This document shows positions 1-6,331 of a stretch of 32,476 nt of DNA, piece after piece. Source of the stretch: an uncultured Acidobacteriaceae bacterium (GTDB lineage: Bacteria > Acidobacteriota > Terriglobia > Terriglobales > Acidobacteriaceae); contig CAIMKZ010000021.1 in assembly GCA_903842065.1 (NCBI GenBank), positions 1 through 32,476 of the forward strand, given 5' to 3'. The translations under genes were made by a program, and so were the position numbers. Under the pieces are notes generated by a model, which did no database searches, was not told where the DNA came from, and saw nothing but the letters and a program-made list of their open reading frames with translations. Within the stretch, counting starts at the first letter, position 1; each line of letters opens with the position of its first letter.

Positions 1-72
1 CACTCCAGCTTGAAAGCGCAAACGCCCGATCAGGTATACTTCAACCGCCTGCCAGAATCAATGGCAGCCTAA
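1..72 (+). CDS. IS3-family transposase, C-terminal end (partial)
   Basis: Frame 1 is open from the window edge and reads HSSLKAQTPDQVYFNRLPES then MAA and a TAA stop. The HSSL...TPDQVY pattern is the usual C-terminal end of the DDE (rve) integrase domain of IS3-family OrfB/InsF transposases, downstream of the catalytic Glu. Only 23 residues are visible, so neither the catalytic residues nor the OrfA/OrfB frameshift can be seen. The stop is 66 bases before the proposed end of the element, a normal spacing for this family. Whether the copy is intact depends on sequence to the left of the window. Confidence 0.7.
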   Translation, partial: HSSLKAQTPDQVYFNRLPESMAA

Positions 73-138
73 AAACAAAAACAAGAACTTCCACTTAAGG
101 AAAAGGCAAAAACTGTCCGAACTACCGGGACCACCTCA
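1..138 (+). mobile_element. Right end of an IS3-family insertion sequence (partial)
   Basis: The first 138 bases contain the 3' end of a transposase gene followed by a terminal repeat. The last 26 bases (113-138) read CTGTCCGAACTACCGGGACC then ACCTCA, ending in CA as IS3-family right ends do; the complementary TGAGGTGGTCCCGG... start is of the IS3-family type as I remember it. The left end lies outside the window, so the inverted repeat cannot be paired here. The sequence right after 138 starts GTCAGC, so a 3-4 bp target duplication would begin with GTC(A). Confidence 0.7.
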
Positions 139-260
139 GTCAGCACCTGATTGACGCACTTTCTATTGATGGACTAGATAGAGTCGAGAAAGAAATATTC
201 ATCAAGACTTATGGTCAAACGCTAGTTCGAATCGAGCTCCAGCCTCCACGGAGTGAGCGG

Positions 261-1022
261 ATGAGGACTGAGGCCAAAAAAGTCAACGAGCAAGGGGTGA
301 CACTCTACCGAGGCAAATTCTATGCTGACGCCAAGAGTTTGTTTGAGAAGGCTTGTGATGGTGGGGACGTGAATGGCTGCGCCAATCTGGGCATACTCTA
401 CCGGGATGGATTAGGAACGGGAGAGGATGATGCTCGTGCCTTCGCTTTGCTTTCAAAAGCTTGCGATGGTGGTAGCCTTGCAGGCTGCACTGCTCTCGGT
501 TGGCTTTATGAACGAGGTCAAGGTGTAGTGAGGGACCAAAGACAATCTGACGTACTATTCCAAAGATCTTGTTTCGGTGATTATATGGCGGGATGTACAG
601 CTATGGGAGAACACTATCTAGCGCACCCGTTTGTTGCTGGTAATGGCGTCCCACAGGAGGCATGGTATGCCAGACCACTGTTCGAGAAGGCGTGCAACGG
701 AGGCGATATGAACGGCTGCAACAATTTGGGCAAGTTCTACGAAAAGGGCCTTGGGGGAATAGAGCAAGACATCTCGTATGCTAACAAGTTATACATGCAG
801 GCATGTGAAGGTGGGGTCGTCGAAGCATGTATTAGCCAACGGAAAGTGTTCGAGAAGGCATGTCGCGGTGGTGATATGGGCGGCTGCAACAATTTGGGCA
901 AGTTCTACGAGAAGGGCATTGGAGGATTAGAGCGAGACACCCCGCTAGCGCATGTATTTTACAAGAAGGCATGCGACGGTGGAGTCAGCGAGGCCTGTAT
1001 AAATATGAGGAAATTACCCTGA
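261..1022 (+). CDS. Cysteine-rich Sel1/Hcp-like repeat protein, possibly 5'-truncated
   Basis: The 253-aa product is made of Sel1-like repeats (a TPR variant forming an alpha-solenoid that binds proteins). Typical units are FEKACDGGDVNGCANLGILY at residues 28-47 and LGKFYEKGLGG further on. Most units carry a Cys pair eight residues apart (C32/C40, C68/C76 and so on), the pattern of the disulfide-bridged Helicobacter Hcp proteins. Residues 140-195 and 196-251 are near copies, matching a 168-bp tandem duplication in the DNA. No signal peptide is visible from the ATG at 261, which is odd for an Hcp-type protein. The same frame is open upstream back to 99, through the IS end at 138, so the original start may have been lost by insertion. 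Partner unknown. The next gene starts 54 bases downstream on the same strand. Confidence 0.75.
   Translation: MRTEAKKVNEQGVTLYRGKFYADAKSLFEKACDGGDVNGCANLGILYRDGLGTGEDDARAFALLSKACDGGSLAGCTALGWLYERGQGVVRDQRQSDVLFQRSCFGDYMAGCTAMGEHYLAHPFVAGNGVPQEAWYARPLFEKACNGGDMNGCNNLGKFYEKGLGGIEQDISYANKLYMQACEGGVVEACISQRKVFEKACRGGDMGGCNNLGKFYEKGIGGLERDTPLAHVFYKKACDGGVSEACINMRKLP
678..1013 (+). repeat. Two tandem near-identical 168-bp units inside the Sel1-like gene
   Basis: Units 678-845 and 846-1013 align without gaps, each 56 codons. Both hold TTCGAGAAGGC, GGCTGCAACAATTTGGGCAA and GTTCTACGA(A/G)AAGGGC at matching offsets. The high DNA identity in the first half suggests a recent duplication rather than an old repeat-protein unit. 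Confidence 0.75.
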
Positions 1023-1076
1023 TGTGCATTTCGCGATTTGCCAGGCGTCTCCCTAGCGCTTGAGATGAGGATCAAT

Positions 1077-1826
1077 ATGGAACGTGATTCCGCAATTTGT
1101 TTTGCCAACCAACTGCGCGATGCAAGGGGAAACGCACTTCGTGATTCGGAAGCATTTGATGAGATTATTCACGTCGTGGAGCGATTGGGAAGCTATTGTA
1201 TGTGCGCAATTGAAAACCTTGGAGAATACAAGCCAAAGCTTGTTGAGCTAGCTCGTTTGTCTGCTTTGGCAATCGATGTTCCAGCCATTCACCCGGTGTT
1301 TCATGTCTCTTTTCCCCGGCTCTATGACCTTGTGCAATATGCACGCAACGCTGCACTTCATCAAGGCGCGGTTGCTCGACGACTGACCGGCCATGCAATT
1401 CAGCTTACTCTTGTTTTGGAGGATGCCCTGCGACAGGGCTTTAGCGATATGACAGTTGGCGATTACATGGTACGCAACGTGATTTGTGCGGAAGAATGGC
1501 AACCGATCAGCTTCATCCGACAGCAGATGTTGGCCAATTCATTCACATTCATGCCAGTGAAGATTGAAAAACACTGGCGCTTAATCTCCGACCTAGAAGT
1601 TGCGCGTTTTCTGGGTACTGATGGACGTCAGAGAAACAATTTATTAGCTAAGACCCTCAAGGAGTCAGGTATCAAACTGAATCCGACAATACCTTGTACG
1701 CCCAGAACAGCTTTATCAGATGCTCTGAAGAGACTCGTTGATGAGAAGCTCCCGCTAGTAGTTTGCGTGGATACAAGTGCGGAGAGTCCAATAGCTGGCA
1801 TTCTGACGGCTTTCGACTTGCTTTAG
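1077..1826 (+). CDS. HEPN-like domain fused to a CBS-domain pair, putative nucleotide-sensing RNase
   Basis: This 249-aa protein appears to have two parts. Residues about 20-120 are predicted helical and end in ARNAALHQGAVARRLTGHA, with R90-N91-x3-H95 matching the Rx4H motif of HEPN domains, many of which are ribonucleases in toxin and antiviral proteins. Residues about 125-180 (TVGDYMVRNVICAEE...MPV...LISDLEVARFL) and 203-249 (TALSDALKRLVDEKLPLVV...GILTAFDLL) look like two CBS motifs, which usually bind adenosine nucleotides. I chose the ATG at 1077 because GAGG lies six bases upstream; a TTG at 1038 and an ATG at 1065 are also in frame. It follows the Sel1-like gene in the same direction, so they may be co-transcribed. 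Composition is less GC-rich than the genes to the right. The domain reading is from motifs only; CBS is fairly sure, HEPN moderately so. The substrate is unknown. Confidence 0.65.
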   Translation: MERDSAICFANQLRDARGNALRDSEAFDEIIHVVERLGSYCMCAIENLGEYKPKLVELARLSALAIDVPAIHPVFHVSFPRLYDLVQYARNAALHQGAVARRLTGHAIQLTLVLEDALRQGFSDMTVGDYMVRNVICAEEWQPISFIRQQMLANSFTFMPVKIEKHWRLISDLEVARFLGTDGRQRNNLLAKTLKESGIKLNPTIPCTPRTALSDALKRLVDEKLPLVVCVDTSAESPIAGILTAFDLL

Positions 1827-2126
1827 ACCATTGGCTCTTCGAGCAATGATTCTTCTTCGGGCGGGTGGCCACGGTCTTTCGTCCCTTCCAAACCACCAAT
1901 GAGGGTGTCCTCGGTCCCTCGTCCGCCGTGGCGGAGGGACCGAGGATGGCACAGTCACCGACGTGTCAATTACTCATGACAATCGCTTATCACCATCCGC
2001 TCTCCGTCCGCTGTTTGCCGGAACCACCGCACTTCGATCTGATTTATGATGTCAGGGAAAGCCGACGACGCCCGTCCGCCGCGCAAACCTCGCAGGCTGT
2101 GGCGCGTACAGCGAGGTAAGGTACAC
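1827..2126. other. Non-coding gap with a palindromic repeat
   Basis: About 300 bases separate the HEPN-CBS gene from the solute-binding protein gene. I see no credible gene in it. It holds the palindrome at 1909-1945 and marks the step from the lower-GC accessory segment to the high-GC core segment. Confidence 0.6.
1909..1945. repeat. Palindromic intergenic repeat, copy 1
   Basis: CCTCGGTCCC at 1909 pairs with GGGACCGAGG at 1936-1945, and inside it TCCGCC pairs with GGCGGA around a GT loop. It shares the core GGTCCCTCGTCCGCCGTGG with the copy at 3067. There is no T-tract, so it looks like a REP/BIME-type element more than a classical terminator, though it could act as one. Confidence 0.75.
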
Positions 2127-3002
2127 ATGAGCATCACGCGACGCCGCTTTGCGCTGGTTCCCCTCACGCTCGCTCTGCCCGCCCTTGCGCGCGCCGCCGG
2201 TGCTCCTGCCGGGCTCGGTTTTCGAAACAGTTTGTTCAGCGCCTGGTTCGGAGTCCATGCGGCCTCCGCCGAGTCCGTCGCCGAAGCAGCGCTCAGTCTT
2301 GCGCCGAACGGACGGCTGCGTGTGGCCATCAATCTTGGTAACAGCGTTCTGGCCCAGCGGGATGCAAAAGGCGAGCTCGCCGGAATCTCCGTAATTCTGG
2401 CGCGGCTTCTGGCCCAGCGCCTGAACCTGCCGCTGGACATGATCCCCTTTACAGCAGCCGGAGCAGTCTTCGACGCGCTCGACAAGGATACGTGGGACGT
2501 TGCGTTTATGGCGATAGAGCCGGAGCGGGCGACGAAGGTGGAGTTTTCTCCGGCCTATGTCTTTATTGAAGGCACCTACATGGTGCGCAAGGACTCCGCG
2601 TTTCAGAAGTCCGCCGACCTCGATCGGCCCGGAGTGCGCATCGCGGTTGGGCGCGGCGCGGCTTACGATCTCTACCTCAGCCGCACGCTCAAGAACGCGC
2701 AACTTCTCCGCGCCCCCACCGGCGATGCCGCAATGCAGTTGTTTGTCGACGAGCAACTGGAAGCCGCGGCGGGAGTCCGGCAGGCTCTGGCTGGTTACGC
2801 CAAAGGCAGGCCGGAGCTGAAGGTTCTCGGTGACAGCTTTTCGCGCATCGATCAGGCCATCGGCGTGCCAAAGGGCCGCGCTGCGGGCGCAGCATACGTC
2901 CGGGCCTTCATTGAAGAGATGAAGGCCTCAGGCCAGGTGCGGCGCGCGCTCGACGAAACGGGCCAGCATGACGCTGCTGTCGCCCCGCCCGCAGCGGATT
3001 GA
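2127..3002 (+). CDS. Tat-exported periplasmic solute-binding protein (SBP family 3 type)
   Basis: The 291-aa product resembles the periplasmic amino-acid-binding proteins of ABC importers (SBP_bac_3). The N-terminus MSITRRRFALVPLTLALPA carries a twin-arginine motif and a hydrophobic stretch, with a likely cleavage after ARA at about residue 23. NGRLRVAINLGNSV (61-74), GELAGISVILARLLAQRL (82-99) and WDVAFMAIEPERATKVEFSP (123-142) match the family's ligand-cleft lobes. The ATG at 2127 is preferred because GAGGTAAGG lies just upstream and the signal peptide starts there; the frame is open further up to 2046. No permease or ATPase gene is adjacent, so this is an orphan binding protein whose ligand cannot be told. 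It is flanked on both sides by copies of the same palindromic repeat. Confidence 0.8.
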   Translation: MSITRRRFALVPLTLALPALARAAGAPAGLGFRNSLFSAWFGVHAASAESVAEAALSLAPNGRLRVAINLGNSVLAQRDAKGELAGISVILARLLAQRLNLPLDMIPFTAAGAVFDALDKDTWDVAFMAIEPERATKVEFSPAYVFIEGTYMVRKDSAFQKSADLDRPGVRIAVGRGAAYDLYLSRTLKNAQLLRAPTGDAAMQLFVDEQLEAAAGVRQALAGYAKGRPELKVLGDSFSRIDQAIGVPKGRAAGAAYVRAFIEEMKASGQVRRALDETGQHDAAVAPPAAD

Positions 3003-3066
3003 ATCCAGCTGACTGAATCCAGTTGGGCGGCAGCTAAGCAATTCCGCTGATACCATCCTGCGGGTG

Positions 3067-3104
3067 CCCCCGGTCCCTCGTCCGCCGTGGCGGAGTGACC
3101 GGGG
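3067..3104. repeat. Palindromic intergenic repeat, copy 2
   Basis: CCCCCGGTCCC (3067-3077) pairs with GTGACCGGGG (3095-3104), with one mismatch (T3096), around the same TCCGCC-GT-GGCGGA inner hairpin as the copy at 1909. It lies between the convergent solute-binding protein and flavoprotein genes and could help end transcription from both sides. Confidence 0.7.
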
Positions 3105-3129
3105 ATTGATCTACCCCCAACACGTCATT

Positions 3130-4308
3130 TCAAACAGCCCGTCCCGCCGCTGCGCCTGAAGCCCACGCCCACTGAAAATTAAACCCGCCCAGTTGCCCGG
3201 TCACGTCCACCACTTCCCCAATGAAATATAGCCCGGCAACCGCGCTGCACTCCATCGTCTGCGCTGAGAGTGCCTCTGTGCTCACGCCGCCTGCCGTGAC
3301 TTCGGCCTTGTCGTAGCCCTCGGTGCCTGCTGGCAGAATCGTCCACGCATGCAGCCGCCGCTCCAACTCCTCCAGTGCATGATTCGTCCACGAAGTCGGC
3401 GCGGCAATGTCGATCAGCCGATCGGCCAACCGCGCAGCAAGATGCGCCCGCAACGCCGTCTTCGCCGCCGTCGCATCGCGTCGGGCCTTCGCAGCCAGCA
3501 GCGGCGCAAGCAGTTTTTTCTTCGGCGCCCAGTCGATAACAATCGCCGCGGGCTGCTTCCAGTACGAAGAGATCTGCAGAATCGCAGGGCCGCTCAGCCC
3601 CCGATGCGTAACCAGCAGCGACTCGCGAAAGCTCTTGCGGCCGCACGTAACCGAGACATCAGCCGAAAGCCCGGCTAAATCGCCATACATCGTGCGGTCC
3701 GCCGCCGTAAGCGTAAGCGGCACAAGCGCCGGCCGGCAAGGCTCCACAGCAGCTCCAAACTGCCGCGCCAATTCATATCCAAATGCCGTCGAGCCGATCT
3801 TTGGAATCGACAATCCACCGGTAGCAACAATCAGCTTTGGCGCGGTAAAGCTCCCGCCCGCGCTCTCAACCGTAAACTCCGCCGTCGTATCCTCTCGCCG
3901 CACCTCGGTGACCGCAGTCGAAAGAAATGCCTGCACGCCCGCGGCAGAACACTCTGCCAGCAGCATCTCCACAAGCTGCCGTGCCGGCCCATCGCAAAAC
4001 AACTGCCCCAATGTCTTCTCGTGGTACCCGATGCCGTAACGCTCCACCAGCGCAACAAAATCCGCGGGCGTATATCGTGCCAGCGCCGACTTCGCAAAGT
4101 GCGCATTCGCCGAGATGTAGTTCTCAGCCTTTGTGTGCAGGTTGGTAAAGTTCGAGCGGCCTCCGCCCGAGATGAGAATCTTTTTCCCTGCGTGTGCGGC
4201 GCGTTCAAGCACAGCAACACGCCGCCCGCGCCGTCCGGCCTCGATTGCGGCCATCAGCCCGGCGGCGCCAGCGCCAAGAATCACAACGTCGAATGAGTAG
4301 CGAGTCAA
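3130..4308 (-). CDS. NAD(P)/FAD-dependent oxidoreductase, BaiN/HI0933 family
   Basis: A 392-aa flavoprotein of the HI0933/YhiN/BaiN family. The FAD-binding Rossmann motif FDVVILGAGAAGLMAAIEAG sits at the very N-terminus, followed by the family signatures GKKILISGGGRSNFTN and, near the C-terminus, TAGGVSTEAL and GLYFIGEVVDVTGQLGGFNF, QWAWASG. Family members are cytoplasmic; BaiN is linked to bile-acid dehydroxylation in gut clostridia, but for most members the substrate is unknown. The start is uncertain: the frame is open to a TTG at 4398, but that codon falls in the terminator stem of the gene to the right, so I use the in-frame TTG at 4308, which puts the FAD motif about seven residues in. 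No strong ribosome-binding site is visible at either. It is convergent with the solute-binding protein gene. Confidence 0.88.
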   Translation of the reverse strand: MTRYSFDVVILGAGAAGLMAAIEAGRRGRRVAVLERAAHAGKKILISGGGRSNFTNLHTKAENYISANAHFAKSALARYTPADFVALVERYGIGYHEKTLGQLFCDGPARQLVEMLLAECSAAGVQAFLSTAVTEVRREDTTAEFTVESAGGSFTAPKLIVATGGLSIPKIGSTAFGYELARQFGAAVEPCRPALVPLTLTAADRTMYGDLAGLSADVSVTCGRKSFRESLLVTHRGLSGPAILQISSYWKQPAAIVIDWAPKKKLLAPLLAAKARRDATAAKTALRAHLAARLADRLIDIAAPTSWTNHALEELERRLHAWTILPAGTEGYDKAEVTAGGVSTEALSAQTMECSAVAGLYFIGEVVDVTGQLGGFNFQWAWASGAAAGRAV

Positions 4309-4395
4309 CTTGTAGTTATTAAAACAGGCGGGAGCGTGGAACTGAGAGCCTGTCTTCGCGGAACCCCGGCGTCGTGACAATCCAGACCAAAAGCG

Positions 4396-4425
4396 CAATG
4401 GCCATCCCGTAAGGGATGGCCATTG
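4396..4425 (-). terminator. Stem-loop terminator of the S41 protease gene
   Basis: CAATGGCCATCCC (4396-4408) and GGGATGGCCATTG (4413-4425) form a perfect 13-bp stem with a GTAA loop. On the minus strand it is followed by CGCTTTTGG, a short T-run. It begins 20 bases past the stop of the protease gene. Confidence 0.75.
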
Positions 4426-4444
4426 CCCACTGCAAAGAACGAAT

Positions 4445-6076
4445 CTACTTCTGCGACTGCGCCGCTGGATTCTCCGGTGCCCGCGCTTCGGCCTTCTGCG
4501 CCATCACCTTCTGCGCATTGCTCTCCAGCGACTGCGCCTCGGGCAGGTAGCTGAGCGCCTTCTGAATCTCCGGGTCCCAGTCGGCAAGGATGCGCAGACC
4601 CTGCACCTGGCCGAACTGTGTCGTTACAATCTGCTGCTTGATGTGCGCCTTAACCCAGTCCGCGACCCCGTTGATGTCCGCGTCCGTGGCATCGATAGTC
4701 TGCTCCGCAAGAAACTTGCGGAACTCGCGCATCACCGCATCGTCCACCTGGAAGTTCTTCTCGACCGAGTGGCTGGCCACGTAAACCGGGGCGAAACGGA
4801 AGAAGGCGTTTTTAATCAGCAGTTGATCCTGGAACTTGTTGTTGTCTTGCGCGGCGATCTTCTCGTCCGGCGTGATGCCGCCGCCGCCATACACGGTGCG
4901 TCCCGCGTCCGTCAGCTTTACTTCGCGGTTAGCCGCTCCGGGCGCGGACGCGCCTGCGTGCTGGTAGTAGTAGTCGTAGAGCGAGACGCCGGAGTAGTTG
5001 CGCTGAATCAGCCGGCCCGATGGCGTGTAGTAGTGGTACGTGGTCAGCGCCAGCCCGGTTTCATCAGAGAGCGTGTAAACGGTCTGCACCAGCCCCTTGC
5101 CAAACGTGGTCTCACCTACAATCAGCGCGCGATCGTGGTCCTGCAACGCGCCGGAGACGATCTCCGCCGCCGATGCCGTGTTGCGGTTCACCAGCACCAC
5201 AATCGGGAAGGTCTTGCCGCCGTTGCCGTGCGTGGCGGTGTAGTTCTGGTCCGGATAAGCCCGTCCGCGCTGACTTACGATTCCCTGTCCCTTGGCCAGC
5301 AGATGGTCGCATATGTCCACGGCCTGGTTCAGCAACCCGCCGGGGTTTCCGCGCAGGTCGAGAAGCAGGCCCTTGAGTTCGCCAAAGCCCTGAATGGCTT
5401 CCGTAATCTCGTCGCCTGAAGTCTCCTGGAACTGCGTCAAGTGAATATAGCCCACGCCGGGGCGAATCTCGTATTTGAGGTCGACCGAAGGATGCGGAAT
5501 CTCGTCGCGGACAAGGTCGAACACCATAGGGTTGGCTTGCCCGAAGCGAACCATCGTCACCTGGACGTGCGTACCCTTCGGCCCCTTGAGAGCCTTGGCC
5601 ACCTGGTCGGAGTTCCAGCCCTCCGTGGCCTTGCCGTCCACCGCCGCTATCTGGTCGGCCGGGTGGATGCCGGCGCGGAAGCTGGGCGTGCCCTCGTAGG
5701 GAGTAATAACAAAGACCTTGTCACCCTGCTGCTGAATCACCATCCCGACGCCGTAGTAGCGCCCGCGCTGATCCTCGCGCAACCGCGCAAAAGCCTTGGG
5801 ATCGTAGAAGTTCGAGTGCGGGTCCAGCACATGCAGCATTCCGGGGATGGCGCCGTCGTAGATGGCTTCTTCGGCCCGGTCGCCGGTCAGGGGCTCGGCG
5901 TAGTTCTGCTCCACCAGTGCGTAGACATCGGTGAACTGCTTGTAGCTGTCCCGGAAGTCGCCGGCCTCAGTCGTGGCCTGCGCGCCGACCCTGCGCTGAA
6001 GCAGGGAGCCAGTTACGGCGCAGACAGCCAGGAAGAGAATGACGGTAAAAGCGGCGCGGCGTACGCGTTGCGGCAT
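4445..6076 (-). CDS. S41 family C-terminal processing peptidase (CtpA/Tsp type)
   Basis: This 543-aa serine protease belongs to the carboxyl-terminal processing family, which trims or degrades envelope proteins by a Ser-Lys dyad. Residues 8-32 form an uncleaved anchor or signal peptide (AAFTVILFLAVCAVTGSLL). A PDZ domain spans about 105-195 (GRYYGVGMVIQQQGDKVFVI). The peptidase core follows: LLLDLRGNPGGLLNQAV (237-253), the nucleophile in NTASAAEIVSGA (Ser302), and the catalytic lysine in TTFGKGLVQT (Lys327). The length fits the family. The C-terminal 60 residues are Ala/Gln/Glu-rich and poorly conserved in type. It stands divergent from the SurA-like foldase gene across about 255 bases, so the two envelope quality-control genes may share a promoter region. 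Confidence 0.93.
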   Translation of the reverse strand: MPQRVRRAAFTVILFLAVCAVTGSLLQRRVGAQATTEAGDFRDSYKQFTDVYALVEQNYAEPLTGDRAEEAIYDGAIPGMLHVLDPHSNFYDPKAFARLREDQRGRYYGVGMVIQQQGDKVFVITPYEGTPSFRAGIHPADQIAAVDGKATEGWNSDQVAKALKGPKGTHVQVTMVRFGQANPMVFDLVRDEIPHPSVDLKYEIRPGVGYIHLTQFQETSGDEITEAIQGFGELKGLLLDLRGNPGGLLNQAVDICDHLLAKGQGIVSQRGRAYPDQNYTATHGNGGKTFPIVVLVNRNTASAAEIVSGALQDHDRALIVGETTFGKGLVQTVYTLSDETGLALTTYHYYTPSGRLIQRNYSGVSLYDYYYQHAGASAPGAANREVKLTDAGRTVYGGGGITPDEKIAAQDNNKFQDQLLIKNAFFRFAPVYVASHSVEKNFQVDDAVMREFRKFLAEQTIDATDADINGVADWVKAHIKQQIVTTQFGQVQGLRILADWDPEIQKALSYLPEAQSLESNAQKVMAQKAEARAPENPAAQSQK

Positions 6077-6331
6077 AGACAGAGAGACCTCCAGGCAGGC
6101 AGCTCAGCGGGACAGGCGGCAGATGAAGAAATAGCCTTGCCGACAATGGGCAAGGCCAGCGCTCTTCGGGAATCCGCCGGGGCTCGCGAGCCACAGAGCT
6201 GTTCTCACGTTGAGTATAGCACCGCATATATTGACGGGCCCGGGCACAGGAGGGTAGCCGGAACCGCCGATTAAAAGCATTTACGGCACGGCGGAAAGGA
6301 GTTCGGCAAACAGGAGGCTCGTCCATTTACA
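6077..6331. other. Divergent intergenic region between the protease and foldase genes
   Basis: These 255 bases must hold both divergent promoters. AT-rich stretches stand out at about 6214-6236 (GAGTATAGCACCGCATATAT) and near 6270-6285. AGGAGG at 6312-6317 is a strong ribosome-binding sequence for the rightward gene. I cannot fix the -35/-10 boxes with confidence. Confidence 0.4.

Noticed and set aside
1865..2119. Gene across the palindrome upstream of the solute-binding protein
   Set aside because: It reads through the palindromic repeat and the translation has no protein-like order.
4309..4398. Longer N-terminus of the BaiN-type flavoprotein from the TTG at 4398
   Set aside because: That codon lies in the terminator stem of the neighbouring gene, and the added residues precede the normal FAD-binding start without family likeness.
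3179..5419. Many open frames antisense to the flavoprotein and the protease
   Set aside because: They are shadows created by high GC at third codon positions and show no domains.
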